Of a stretch of DNA of 64,000 nucleotides, positions 45,535-56,544 are shown piece by piece (within the stretch, counting starts at the first letter, position 1; the number at the start of each line of letters is the position of its first letter). Position numbers and translations under genes: made by a program. Under the pieces are notes generated by a model that was given only the letters and a program-made list of their open reading frames with translations, searched no databases and was not told the DNA's origin. The stretch is from Timema cristinae (lineage: Eukaryota; Arthropoda; Insecta; Phasmatodea; Timematidae): positions 19,805,921 through 19,869,920 of the forward strand of contig JBCFYV010002255.1 in the NCBI GenBank assembly GCA_039000515.1, in the 5' to 3' direction.

Positions 45535-45730
45535 GGCAGTTGGTCTCAAGTTTCTGGCTGACATACACTCTCGGTGGTCTGTGGTTCGTGTCCAGGACGT
45601 GAGTTTGGATGACTGCCAAGATGAGACGGCCTCAGAATAACGAAACAGGCGGCGCTGTGTGTGTATCTAGCTAGCACCCTCTTCCTCTATATGACTTCCA
45701 AGGTCACGTGCTCACTCCTGTACCCTAGGG
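45535..45730 (+). mobile_element. Possible tRNA-derived SINE
   Basis: GGGCAGTTGGTCTCAAG resembles an A box and GTGGTTCGTGTCC a B box, at plausible spacing; followed by a GC-richer body. Only one copy seen. Confidence 0.3.
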
Positions 45731-45814
45731 TGTTCTCAATGTACCAGTCTTACAATCCCATTTTAGTAGAAAGAGTTTTTTTTTTGCAGTCAATTCTGAT
45801 ATCATTTCACTATA

Positions 45815-46304
45815 CAGGGTGTTTCTAAGACCTTTGCCCAAACCTAAAACACAGCATCTGTGGGCAAAAATAAACAGAAAAACCAGAAAAAAAACACCTG
45901 AAAAGTCATCTTGTAAGACGTAACAACGCCGGGAATACGCAGCCATAATTACGTAAATGTACAACAAGTTGCATATCACTAGGCGTGTACATCACAGAAG
46001 CTGATAAAAACTCCTCCTCAACTTTGTCACAAAGGTATCTGTCGGTTGCATTTGACGCGGGCTCACCTTTCGGTAACGTTGCTCGCGGCCGGTTACTCCT
46101 GCCCTTCTAATGATATGCAACTTGTTGTACAGTTACGTAATTATGGCTGCGTACTCCTGGCGTTATTATGTCTAGCTTCAACTTACATTTAGTAATACAA
46201 GATGGCTTATCAGGACAAATTTTTTTTTTTACTAAGGGTTCTGTTTAATGTCTGATCACAGATATTGTGGTTTAAGTTTGGGCAGAGAGTTTTGAATCAT
46301 CCTG
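45815..46304. mobile_element. Long-TIR MITE flanked by TA
   Basis: Starts CAGGGTGTTTCTAAGACC and ends (reverse complement) CAGGATGATTCAAAAC; arms of roughly 180-200 bp each share TGCCCAAAC.TAAA, ATCTGTG, GTACAACAAGTTGCATATCA and ACGCAGCCATAATTACGTAA. The spacer is GC-rich (CGCGGCCGG). TA on both sides fits a TA-targeting transposase (Tc1/mariner-like). Non-coding. Confidence 0.85.
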
Positions 46305-46321
46305 TATGGTTAAAATTATTT

Positions 46322-46570
46322 CACCCGCTTCAACGGCTGCATGATCTAAAGCATCAATCGAATAAATGGAATGCCGATAACAGGGAGATCGTGATTTTAA
46401 TCTTGGTTAAGTGTACTGAGGGTGGTTTTCTTTAAATTGTTTGTCAATCTTCCCAACCACGAAAATATTGGTGCATTTCTTATAAATTCAACTATCTCAT
46501 TCTTAACATTTTAGCATAATTAATACAAATGTGGATAACTCAAAAGGGTAGAAATACACGCTGCTAAACA
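46322..46570 (+). mobile_element. SINE family C, copy
   Basis: CAACGGCTGCATGATCTAAA, GTGTACTGAGGGTGGTTTTC, and a degenerate tail (AAAGGGTAGAAATACACGCT). Immediately right of the TA-flanked MITE. Confidence 0.75.
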
Positions 46571-48019
46571 CATTTTTTAGAATAAGTATTGATAATATAT
46601 ATTAAAACTGATAGTTTATGATCACATTACTTGGCGTAGGAATATATGAAAGTAGAGCTAGTTACTTTTCTAGATGCCGGACAAGGCCCTTCCCATGAAA
46701 ATTAGACTGTAGTTTTTACTCCGCGCGCATAGCCTCCCTGATATTTCAGTGAAAGGCAAGATATCAATTTAGACAGGATTTTCAAAGATGAATTCTTAAA
46801 ATCCAAACTTTGTACCCTTACTCTAGTAACGTGATTTTAAATCAGTGGTAAGCTACATAGTTACGAGGTATTTATTACTACTAGTTAATACTGGTAAGAC
46901 TGTAGTAATGATAAGTACATGAAGAATAGAGGTAAACTGTTCACAGGACTATTAATAATATTAAGTTTTTAAATAACTCATGTATTGAATTTAGGAATAA
47001 TTTATAAATAGAAAATAAGAACGTAATTCTAAAGTTTATCTTATGAAGATGTTTTCCCCTAATAGAGAGAGGACTACTAAATATATCTTAAACGAGATTC
47101 CCTCATGACAGAAGTAACAAATTAACACGGAGAAGCACTCTTGAACTATCTAGTGCCGTTTGCGGGGTAAGACATTACAGCAGCACAGCAAACAATAATT
47201 TAGCTGTTATACGCTGAGGTACGATGAAGCTTTAAAGCTGGAAAAGCCAACTAACTAATAGGGTATTGCTTTAATTATAAATAACTGAAAGATTAATTTA
47301 AATTTTGAATGAACCAGCTCTATTCATGTTCAGTTAATTAATAGAACAGTTAATTATTAGTTTGTGATTCCCTTTTATGTTGCGGTTATCATCGTTAACT
47401 AACCATGAATGGTGTGGGATTATAGGGAAGTAAATGACGGTTTATTTTATTTCTGTGGTGCAAGATTAATTATCCTTAATGTGAATGGCTTTATACTTAC
47501 TAACAAGGTATTTACAAGAGTAAGACTTACGCCGAATCATTTATTTTATTATGTTTAAATCTATCATTAATGTTAGCTTTGTCTTAGTACTAAAAAAATA
47601 TTTTGTAAAAAAAAGGAGGAGCAGAAGAAAACATCAGACAGTAAAAGAAGAAAAAACGTAACGATTTTCTTGGAATTATGAAAAGTAAAGAAAAAAATTG
47701 TAGAAGTAGGAAGGGAAAGACATTCAGGGTTTGAACTTTCAAGTGGAAAAATATTCAAATTTGTAACAGAATCGTCCCTAAGGAAATCAAGAAGAACCCT
47801 TTCACACTTATCTCTAAAAACTTAGTTCAAGTTTGTTAAACGCGGTCAAATTATGTCAATACTTGAGAATTTATACCATTAAAGTTTCTTTTCCTGAAAA
47901 TAAAAAGCTTTTTATTATAACGCATTAGTTGGTTTATTTCCGTTTTCCAATTTTGTTTTTGAGTTTATTTTAAAGCTTAAATTATAAACTTAAAATAAAA
48001 AATAAAATCACCTTACAGC
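46571..48019. other. Stretch without recognised feature
   Basis: AT-rich, including an A/G-rich patch at 47600-47720 that opens a spurious frame on the minus strand. Nothing recognised. Confidence 0.45.
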
Positions 48020-48222
48020 AGTCGTCACGTGTACAAATGCGTCATTCGTATCTAGCCAGATTTTTCTGTTACGTGGATATCGGAGTTCGAATCTCTACAG
48101 GTTGTAATAATTTTTTTCCTACTCTATACAAATGCGGGTACATTTAATGTAAATACGAGCTTTTTAATTCATTCACATAATTTTAAATATGCAGATAGCC
48201 CTTACGGGTAATAATATATAAT
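48020..48222 (+). mobile_element. SINE family C, old copy
   Basis: B box GGAGTTCGAATCTC, body ACAAATGCGGGTACATTTAA, tail CCCTTACGGGTAATAATA. The head is barely recognisable. Confidence 0.55.
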
Positions 48223-49310
48223 GAGCCATCAAAAGTTATTTTGTTTTATATTGGGTTATTAGATACTGAAATGTCTCTTCAAGTTGTATTTCCCTCAGAA
48301 GTTTAAACCAGTTAAGATTAGGTTGACGTCTAAGCCCTCATTGACATTGATGAAAGCCACTTAGATGAAATTGTCTAATAATTAATTAACTATTGGTGTA
48401 TATTCATTCGTAAAGTTATTTTTGTTTATAGGATTCATAACTTGGTTAGAAAAAAACCTTTGAATAAAGATGTAATAAAAATTAAATACTTTGTTCAAAG
48501 TTTACATTTAAAATGGCCCTTACCTTGAACCAGTGTATAAAAGTAAAATAAAACATCTCGGGGTTGTAAGTCAAGAGCTTCCCAAAATTTTATATCAAAA
48601 CACACCAACTTATTAACATTTTTAATCAGAAGCCAAACATTAATATTTTATACTTTATCAGGGATGGTGAAACTTTTCCGACCAGTGTGCCACTTAAGGA
48701 CTAGATGAATTTTAAAATATTATTATGTGCAATCTCGTATTTACGTTTATTAATGAGTATTTGAAAAATCAAATGTTTTGAATATTATGGAATGGAATAA
48801 ACAACTAATATAAAATTGTAGTTATTTTAATAATGACTAAATTTTTAAAAAGTAAAATTTATTAAATTGTTAAAGTGATTTTCTTAGTCATTGTTAATTT
48901 AATTAACTTAAAATAAAAACATATAAACTAATACCTAAGAGGGTGTGGGAGGGAATAAAACAAAATTATGCATAAATGTTAAAACCAGAAAATTACCCCA
49001 ATCTTTATTTTATTATAGTTTTAAAAGTGTTGTATTTTTATATATTTAAACTATTATATTTTATTAATTACGGTTAAAGCCACATCTAAATATAATATAT
49101 TTAAATTAATAACATATTAGTTATTTAATCCATCATGAAAGGCGCATCCATACAATATTGGCAGCAAAAAGCTAGATATCGAGTCGATGGTGGCTGCGTT
49201 ATCAAATATCTCGTGATCGCCTTAATTGATCATATATTTGTAACCGTTTATTTGCTCACTTGCCTTTCATACTCTGCCTTAAAATACGAGCGAAGAATGA
49301 CCTTAAACAT
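48223..49310. other. Stretch without recognised feature
   Basis: AT-rich, nothing recognised. Confidence 0.45.
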
Positions 49311-49317
49311 GGGAAGA

Positions 49318-49390
49318 TTCCTCGATAGCTCAGAGGTTAGAGTATTAACTTACTAAGCTGAAAGTCACGTGTTCGATTACCGTGTCCAGA
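49318..49390 (+). mobile_element. tRNA-like sequence (pseudogene or SINE head)
   Basis: TCCTCGATAGCTCAGAGGTT (A-box-like) and GTGTTCGATTACCG (B-box-like) with tRNA spacing. The acceptor ends do not pair (TCCTCGA versus GTGTCCA) and the anticodon stem has mismatches, so it is not a functional tRNA gene. Confidence 0.5.
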
Positions 49391-49989
49391 CGTCATTTTT
49401 AAATATAAAGACTATGTTGTATTTTGCCAGCCAATATTTATATTCGGCTTATAACTTATTGTATTCAATAGGACACAAGACGATTTATAACCTTTGACTT
49501 CACAAAGTCCATTGAGATATGTGAATGACAAGGCTGTCAAAATATTATTTATTTCACAAAATAATATCACGCTGGTAAAAGTTTTATTTAGTGTTTAATA
49601 TTTCATGTCGGTGCGCCACAGAAATCTGGTCCGCGTGCCATAGATTTGGCATCCCTGTGTTACATGAACCGAAGAAAAACGTTTTAAAAATTAGATGAGC
49701 GCACGCAAAGAAATTGAATATCTTATTCTTTTCTGGTGAATTATTATAAGAGTTGGGAATATAACTAGAGATGGGTTGTCTCACTTTATCAGTTAACCGG
49801 AACATATTTCTTTGCGTGGAAAATCTACTCGCGGTTCCTCGATTCTTAGTTGTGTAAGTTAAAACAATATAAAATAGTTTTTATCAATAAATACACGCAT
49901 GCGATAAGATGAGTATAGCTGTATTTTAAAATAATTTTCATTTTTATGTCTATAGGCCAAGCGGATAAACAAGGAACTAGTTACAATTT

Positions 49990-50615
49990 GGAGTCGACAC
50001 TTGACTTACTTTATGGCATTAGGAACTCAAATGTTCATAGTCGCTCTTACGAAAGTACGCTACCTATCCCTATCTTGAACTAGTTATATCCAGTCCACCT
50101 CATTACACCCTATCCCTATCTTGAGCTAGTTATATCCAGTCCACCTCATTACACCCTATCCCTATCTTGAGCTAGTTCTATCCAGTCCACTTCATTACAC
50201 CTTATCCTTATCTTGAGCTAGTTCTATCCGGTCCACCTCATTACATCCTATCCCTATCTTGAGCTAGTTAATCCAGTCCACCTCATTACACACCCTATCT
50301 TGAGCTAGTTCTATCCAGTCCACTTCATTACACCTTATCCTTATCTTGAGCTAGTTTCTATCCAGTCCACCTCATTACATCCAAATCCCTATCTTGAGCT
50401 AGTTATATCCAGTCCACCTCATTACACCCTATCCCTATCTTGAGCTAGTTCTATCCAGTCCACTTCATTACACCTTATCCCTATCTTGAGCTAGTTCTAT
50501 CCAGTCCACTTCATTACACCTTATCCATATCTTGAGCTAGTTCTATCCAGTCCACCTCATTACATCCTATCCCTATCTTGAGCTGGTTCTATCTAGTCCC
50601 CTTCATTACACCCTT
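49990..50615 (-). mobile_element. LINE remnant, locus 4, mostly 46-bp array
   Basis: On the minus strand the distal end reads RTFVRATMNI.VPNAIK, the same C-terminal sequence type as loci 1 and 2. Upstream of the array (beyond 50615) no LINE frame is visible, so this copy is truncated within the repeat. Confidence 0.72.
50064..50612 (-). repeat. 46-bp minisatellite, locus 4, ~12 units
   Basis: Plus-strand form CCTATCCCTATCTTGAGCTA + GTTCTATCCAGTCCACCTCATTAC-type units (split here). Units are more uniform than at loci 1-2; one is shortened (50281-50317 region). Confidence 0.93.
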
Positions 50616-51004
50616 TTCTGTACTCTTTCTACTGAAATCTGTTCCATATTTTGTTTGTGGAAGTACTATATTATAATTTAAAATGACTGGGAGAGTAATC
50701 ATAAAAATGTTCATCCCCGTAAAATAATATTGAACTTTTTTTTTTTTAAGCAGGCGATCTGATTTCATCCTCCTCGCCGCTAAGCGGACGTGACCTACAA
50801 CCACACCTCGCGTCTTGCCAAAAACAAGTCTTCAAGGTCGTAAGGAAGATGACGTCACGGGTGGCATTATGCCCACTGAAAAGCTAATGAGCCTCTTCCA
50901 GGCGACCGAGCCACACAAACATACATACACACGTCTTCCAACATGACTTGGCAACACTGTCAGAGGACAAAGGGGAGGAGGTTTAAATTAATGTGCAGTG
51001 TATA
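50616..51004. other. Stretch without recognised feature
   Basis: Contains a somewhat GC-rich patch at 50755-50940. Nothing recognised. Confidence 0.4.
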
Positions 51005-51141
51005 CCCGATTTTAGTAAAAAGAACAACCATTTTATTATATTTTTACATCAAGTCATATGATCTGCAGCTTTCATTTATGATAGATATTATCAATACTTA
51101 TAAAATAACACAAATACTATGGTAAAATTATATCAATGTTA
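51005..51141 (+). repeat. Dispersed repeat family T, copy cut by a SINE
   Basis: TTTTACATCAAGTCATATGA, GATAGATATTATCAATACTT, ACTATGGTAAAATTATATCA. The SINE B at 51142 inserted into it and the family T sequence resumes at 51436. Confidence 0.6.
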
Positions 51142-51435
51142 GGTGACCTGGTGGTCTAGGGATAAGGTGTCGGACTTCTGTGCTGGGGGTCTGGGGTTCA
51201 ATACTTAGTCCCGGCACAGATTTATCTGATTGCCAAACCCTTCCTTCACCTCTGACAAGTCGTGTATTAATCACAACTTGTGAATGTGTGGAATGCCAGG
51301 CCTCCACCATGGTTCGGATCCCACGTTAAACTGTAGGTCATCCATTTCATCTCACAATCACCCTATCATTACACATTAGCGTAAGTGCTTGTAACCCGAA
51401 CGGGTAGTAAGACGCGGTGCTAATAATAATAATAA
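51142..51435 (+). mobile_element. SINE family B, full-length copy with TSD
   Basis: GGTGACCTGGTGGTCTAGGG to CGCGGTGCTAATAATAATAA. Includes the ATTAATCACAACTTGTGAAT form of the middle. Perfect 10-bp repeats ATCAATGTTA (51132-51141, 51436-51445). Confidence 0.96.
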
Positions 51436-51559
51436 ATCAATGTTAACAAAAAAAAAGTTTGAATTTATAAATTGTTCTTCCAATCAAAATCAGAGTATAC
51501 GTGCTTTCTTTATACAGGAGCAGTGATGCCAACTTAGTTCCCTCCTCCCGTCCCAATGC

Positions 51560-51730
51560 AAGATCTACAGTCCAATTTTCATTTTAAATAAAAAGCATCT
51601 TATTTGACAACTAGCAAAATCTACAAGATCTACTTTCACATATTCATATGTCATGTCATGTGATCTGCAACTGTCACGTTTGATTATCAATACCTAAGAA
51701 AAAACACTAATTATATAGTAAAATATAGAC
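51560..51730 (+). repeat. Dispersed repeat family T, another copy
   Basis: GTCCAATTTTCATTTTAAAT, GATCTACTTTCACATATTCA, CATGTGATCTGCAACTGTCA, AGTAAAATAT. Confidence 0.6.
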
Positions 51731-51975
51731 AAAAAAATATGTTTTAATTCTTGGTAGGTGAGTTGCGGCCTAATCTTTAATTCGTGTACAAGTTGCCACC
51801 GACTCATTCGAGAGAGAAGTATGAGTTGGCGTCCATCTAATTAGCAGTGTGCTTTCTATCATGCTTTCTTAAATTTCAGGTAGAGACCATCATCGTCTCA
51901 TGTCAATATCCCTCGTAATATCACAACTTATTCAGTTCTTGTCGTTCAATGGTTTTGGAAAAAATTTGAAGGTTT

Positions 51976-52002
51976 GTTAGGTTAGGATAGGATAGGTTAG
52001 GT
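51976..52002 (+). repeat. Short TTAGG-like block
   Basis: TTAGGTTAGG, ATAGGATAGG, TTAGG in succession; resembles the arthropod telomere unit but is very short. Confidence 0.7.
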
Positions 52003-52685
52003 CAACAGCCCGAGCCGTAATTCAACTGTTTCTTTAAAGGTAGACAACTCGTGTGGCTGTAACTCACCTGAAGCCTTTGTATTTTCTAAAAATCTCCTCA
52101 TGATAATTGATCTGAACTCTTTTCTGATGATTATATTAAATTAAATAGCAGCTAGTGTACATTATAGATTTTTTTGTTCATAGTGTGGATTTTATATTGC
52201 AAAAGAATAAAAAATTGGATGTATTTATATTGTTTTATTGATTTTAAATAATCCAATTGCGAGGTAGATCGAGGTAGGTAAGTTACCATTTATTTTGTAA
52301 TTAAAGTAGTGGATAAGCTCTCATTTTCGAGTGGGCTATGAAAGTAGTATTTCTATATAAATTGAAATATTTAAAACACTGATTCGCAAGAATATTTATC
52401 TTTGGAAAGATCAATATATTTTGAGCGTGTATTTACTACAATTTAAATGGACTGAATCCAATTCGTAGCACATGGTATAAGAAAGAGGTCAGCAACCATT
52501 TGATATCATAGCCATTAAAAAATATGTTAAATAAGTTAGGTAGATTTTAAACAAAAAGTGTCAAATTAATATTCTAATAATATAGTAATAGTTTTAGTCT
52601 AATTATGAATACAACTGTTTTTTGATAAATATTTGTGGCCAATAAATTAATCGGTGGGCCGTATCAGGCCTAATGCTGCAGGTTT
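52003..52685. other. Stretch without recognised feature
   Basis: AT-rich, nothing recognised. Confidence 0.45.
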
Positions 52686-52689
52686 TGAT

Positions 52690-52915
52690 CACAGGTCTAA
52701 GACATTACGCTCACAATAGAATTGGATTGCCAATGATAAGGAGATCGGGGATCGAAATCACGGTTGGGTGTACTGAAAACGATTCATCCTAAATACGCCA
52801 AGTGTGCAAATGCGGGTACAATGTACATTTCCTCTAAATTGTCATCCTTGCTTACTTCATTAGCGTTTAATCTATATATGCGTTATAACTGAATGTGTAA
52901 GAAACACTTTGCTTA
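52690..52915 (+). mobile_element. SINE family C, old copy
   Basis: CTAAGACATTACGCTCACAA, GGGGATCGAAATCACGGTTG, GCAAATGCGGGTACAA, TTCATTAGCGTTTAATCTAT. Confidence 0.7.
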
Positions 52916-52945
52916 AAATACAAAAAAACACTTTTATTTGCTTTA

Positions 52946-53055
52946 TTGGTGACCTGGTGTCTAAGGGTAAGGTGTCGAAACTTGTGCTTGGGATCTGGAG
53001 TCAATCCCGGTCCAGCACAGATTATCTAATTGCAAAACCTTCTTACCTTGAAAAA
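52946..53055 (+). mobile_element. SINE family B, 3'-truncated head
   Basis: GGTGACCTGGTGTCTAAGGG through AGCACAGATTATCTAATTGC and AACCTTCTTACC. The body and tail are missing; the next complete B copy follows in the same orientation, so the two may have arisen by tandem insertion and deletion. Confidence 0.8.
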
Positions 53056-53063
53056 TGTATTAG

Positions 53064-53334
53064 GTGACCTGGTGGTCTAGGGGTAAGGTGTCGAACTTCT
53101 GTGCTGGAGCGGGGTTCAATCCTCGGTCCCGGCACAGATTTATCTGATTTCCAAACCCTTCCTTCACCTCTGACAAGACATCTTGTGAATGTGGGGAATG
53201 CCAGGCCGCCACCGTGGTTCGGATTCCACGTTAAACTGTAGGTTCCTTCATTTCATCTCACAATCACCCTACCATTACACATTAGCGTAAGTGCGTATAA
53301 CCCGAATGGGTAGTAAGACGCGGTGATGATGATG

Positions 53335-53370
<36 letters not shown>

Positions 53371-53371
53371 T
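53064..53371 (+). mobile_element. SINE family B, full-length copy
   Basis: GGTGACCTGGTGGTCTAGGG, CAATCCTCGGTCCCGGCACA, CATCTTGTGAATGTGGGGAA, tail GGGTAGTAAGACGCGGTGAT followed by (ATG)n/(AAT)n to 53371. Confidence 0.95.
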
Positions 53372-54680
53372 TCTTTGGTTTTTAAATAAAAATTGGTCAT
53401 TTAAAAAAATCTAATACTATTCAGTTAAAATATAACGGGAAATTAAATCATTCTGATCATTTGAGTTGTCGGCACTGCAGAGGAGATCCCTGATTACTCT
53501 GTCGGAAAAAGGTTGGCTTGTAATGCCATACAATTAGAGTGTATAATATCTCTGTCCGGGTGTAATTTTATATTTTGTGAAATGCGACAACTAACACTTT
53601 AAATCACTGTTAAAACCAAGATGTGACCTAAAGGATGGGTTAATAAGTCCACCCAGCCTAGGCGTGTTGTTGACAGCAAGGAGAAGATTTTTATTACAAA
53701 CATTGGCCGAAAGTCACTAATGTTAACCTACGTGGAAATAATTATTATTTACTTAAGTAATACTATATTATCAATAAAAAGTGTCATCAAACGCCTATAA
53801 TAATACTTCCCTAATCATTACTGAATAATAGTTGGCTTCTTCTTAACTAAATGAATGAGAAAACAATGTTAATAAAACTATTAGGTTATTTTGTTTTACG
53901 GTTGTGGAACAAGAGATATTAAATAAAATAATAAGTTAAAAAGTTATATTATCAATTGTATCTTAATATAACTGGCCAAAAATTTAAGGGGACGTATTTA
54001 TAACTTATAAAAAGCCACAAAATATTAGTTTCAAGATAAAAGTTTTTATTTTGTAAATATATGCGCATGGACACAACCGAACACGGTTTGTATGGCGTCA
54101 TCAACCACCGTATTAACCTCTAGTTTGCCATATTATTTTTTCAAAGAGAAGGCAGCCATTTATAAGCTATTGTCTGTAAATAATTTTTAAGTGAATCACA
54201 GAGAGCCCCACCACACAAAAAAACATAAACATCTAAATGGTTATTTTCATAAATTAATATTTAAATAATGCAAAAACTCTTAAAAGATAATTAAAAGCAA
54301 AAACTTTTGTTGTGAAGGTTTTTATTGCCAAATTTGACAGCAGCTCAACATATGGATTTGCAGATCATATGGCTTGGCGGATGGATATATAAAGAGTAGG
54401 TCTGGTAGCTTTAGCAAGTTGTCAGTTACCTCCCCTTCAAATCTGGATAAACTATAATCTGTATTTGAACGGCTACGTGTTGGTTGCGCCCGTGTGTGTT
54501 TACGCCCTGAGGGAAAATAACAATATGTTTGCACTCACTGTATATTTATATACTTATTGTTCTAAGTAAAGTAAATATTTGTATTTAAAAAACTGGTTTA
54601 TGTTATTTCCTTTCAAACACATTTAATTTTTGTTTTATTTCCCCCCTCCCCTCCCGGAAGAAGAGAGATATCAGGTCAAC
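53372..54680. other. Stretch without recognised feature
   Basis: AT-rich, nothing recognised; 54322-54534 (minus) is an open frame with no domain. Confidence 0.45.
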
Positions 54681-54683
54681 GAC

Positions 54684-54736
54684 TAACCTAACCTAGCCTA
54701 ACCTTACATAACCTAACATAACCTAACCTAGCCTAC
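54684..54736 (-). repeat. CCTAA-type block (TTAGG-like on minus)
   Basis: CTAACCTAACCTAGCCTAAC, then CTTACATAACCTAACATAAC. Opposite orientation to 51976-52002, with somewhat similar flanks (GTCAACG / GTCAACAG and GAAGG near the other end), suggesting a dispersed repeat rather than telomere. Confidence 0.7.
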
Positions 54737-55155
54737 CAACATTCCTTCATATTAATAGTTCTGTAACATGACCGACCAAAAATTAAACGCCAAGCCTATA
54801 CGCCATCTTAATTACTTGCTAGTATCAAGGCTTTGACTCGCCGTCGTGCGCGAACACGGTTTATTTTAGGTGGACGCAAACCCACGTTTTTTGAAAGGAC
54901 GCTATCAAAATGGCACAAACAACATGCTCCCGTTTGAGCTACCATTCTGGAATAATCAAAACATATATTCGGGCACCAACAGTGTTTTACCACAACTGAA
55001 AAGGCGTGACACTTCCATCAGAAAAAACGTCTCTACTAGAAGACATGACATGAGTGGATTTTTTTGGGTGGTGGTGCTATAAATTAGTCCATCACCATCT
55101 CTCCCTGTCTAAAACCCCACAGAATATATTTTGTTTAAATACCTTCATCTATGGC
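54737..55155. other. Stretch without recognised feature
   Basis: Short overlapping frames near 54808-55082 without domains; not called. Confidence 0.4.
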
Positions 55156-55159
55156 ACGT

Positions 55160-55352
55160 GGGGAAATACATCTGTCTCGGTCTAGTCTGTTTTTAGTTAT
55201 GGGAAGGTCAAGGTTTGAATCTCATTCGATGATAAAATGTTTCTCTTCCTCCCTCCAGGCGAATATGGTTAAATTTTCTCTCAATCTATCCTACTCATCC
55301 TTATCTCATGAGTGAAATCAAACGGATAACCCGGCCAGGTAGTAAACCACGG
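55160..55352 (+). mobile_element. SINE family C, degraded copy
   Basis: GGGAAGGTCAAGGTTTGAAT (B-box region), TTCCTCCCTCCAGGCGAATA, ATAACCCGGCCAGGTAGTAA. Confidence 0.6.
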
Positions 55353-55354
55353 AA

Positions 55355-55505
55355 GTTAGAATTTATAGGAAGAGTACACGCATTTGTTTGGGGGACCAAT
55401 CAATAGACAAACAACTTAGCGTGCCTAACTAGGATTAAAACTCAACCTTCTCATCACCGGGAAAATAGACAAACTGAAAGTGAAGGCTTTGTCCACCAGT
55501 GTAGC
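55355..55505 (-). mobile_element. SINE family C, degraded fragment
   Basis: TTTATAGGAAGAGTACACGC, ACTAGGATTAAAACTCAACC and TTTGTCCACCAGTG fit a minus-strand C copy without its tail. Confidence 0.4.
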
Positions 55506-55674
55506 TAATGTCTACACTCTACACTTTAGAATATCAAACATTGTTTTGCAAAATAGATCCACATTTTCTAACAGTCAAGGGTAGATTTACCTAAATCTAT
55601 GATTTTCGATAAAAGGATTCTAAAACCATGCCGTTTAGAATCAATTACACATTCATCTATCACGTACCTATTTC

Positions 55675-55905
55675 AGTGTCCAAATGTTCTAAGGTGTCAC
55701 TCTCGTATTAGACTGGCCTGCTGATGACGGCGAGATCAGGGCTCGAATTCTGGTTGGTTCTTCTGAGTATGTTATTTTTCTAAACGGTTTTACAGTATCC
55801 TTCACGCGAATGCGGGTTTATTACCTCTAAAATGTGATTTCTCCCTCATCCATAAAACATTAAAATAATAATATATACGTATAACCTGAGCATTAAGAAA
55901 GACGC
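55675..55905 (+). mobile_element. SINE family C, copy
   Basis: TTCTAAGGTGTCACTCTCGT, CTGCTGATGACGGCGAGATC, GGGCTCGAATTCTGG, ACGCGAATGCGGGTTTATTA, tail GACGCGCTGGTAAG. Confidence 0.8.
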
Positions 55906-55938
55906 GCTGGTAAGAAAAAATATCACTTATATTAATTT

Positions 55939-55942
55939 AAAA
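55939..55942 (-). terminator. Pol III T-run terminator of tRNA-Leu
   Basis: TTTT on the minus strand three bases after the discriminator base. Confidence 0.7.
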
Positions 55943-55945
55943 TTC

Positions 55946-56025
55946 TGGCAGCGGTGGGATTCGAACCCACGCCCTTGCGGACTGGTGCCTAAAACCAGCG
56001 CCTTAGACCACTCGGCCACGCTACC
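55946..56025 (-). tRNA. tRNA-Leu (anticodon TAG)
   Basis: The 80-nt gene folds fully. The acceptor stem GGTAGCG pairs with CGCTGCC (one G-T pair) and is followed by discriminator A. The D arm is GCCGAGTGGTCTAAGGC, the anticodon stem CTGGT/ACCAG encloses loop TTTAGGC (anticodon TAG, reading CTA), and the T arm is GTGGG-TTCGAAT-CCCAC. It has the longer variable arm expected for Leu, and no intron. The A box (GTGGCCGAGTGGTCTAAG) and B box (GGGTTCGAATCCC) are intact, and a TTTT pol III terminator follows within seven bases (55939-55942). It decodes CTA leucine codons in cytoplasmic translation. It is the one feature here that looks functional. Confidence 0.96.
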
Positions 56026-56104
56026 TTGAAAGTGCACATATGTGGAACCAGTTGAGACTCAAATTCAAGACGAATTCCTTAGAGTTTTTTTCGCTCATTC
56101 GCAA

Positions 56105-56195
56105 GAAATTGCTGATACACTTCCTCTAAACTTTACCTTCTTCATTCCTAAGCCACTGGTGTAGCTAAAGAGGTGTATAGGCAGAATGGGTTACA
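56105..56195 (+). mobile_element. SINE family C body/tail fragment
   Basis: ACACTTCCTCTAAACTTTAC, TCATTCCTAAGCCACTGGTG and TAGGCAGAATGGGTTA resemble the 3' half of family C. Confidence 0.4.
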
Positions 56196-56237
56196 TGCAT
56201 ACCCACTGGTTGATGGAAAGGTTTTATTTCAAAAGGG

Positions 56238-56529
56238 TGGTGACTTGGTGGTCTAGGGGTAAGGTGTCAGACTTTTGTGCTAGGTCCGGGTTTCAATCCT
56301 CGGTCCCGGCACGGATTTATCTTATTACCCAACCCTTCTTTCATCTCTGACAAACGTGTATTAATCACAACTTGTGAATGTGTTGAGTGCCAAGCCTCCA
56401 CCGTGGTTCGGATCCCACGTTAAACTGTAGGTCCTCCATTTCATCTCACAATCACCTTACCATTACACATTAGTGTAAGTGCGTATATCCCGAACGGGTA
56501 GTAAGACGCGGTGCTAATAATAATAATAA
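56238..56529 (+). mobile_element. SINE family B, full-length copy with TSD
   Basis: TGGTGACTTGGTGGTCTAGG to AGACGCGGTGCTAATAATAA. Perfect 10-bp direct repeats TTCAAAAGGG (56228-56237, 56530-56539). Has the ATTAATCACAACTTGTGAAT middle. Confidence 0.96.
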
Positions 56530-56544
56530 TTCAAAAGGGCACTA

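Noticed and set aside
49318..49390. A second tRNA gene
   Set aside because: Acceptor ends do not pair and the anticodon stem is mismatched despite A- and B-box-like motifs.
51976..52002. Telomere or telomere-fusion site
   Set aside because: Far too short and degenerate; flanks suggest a dispersed repeat.
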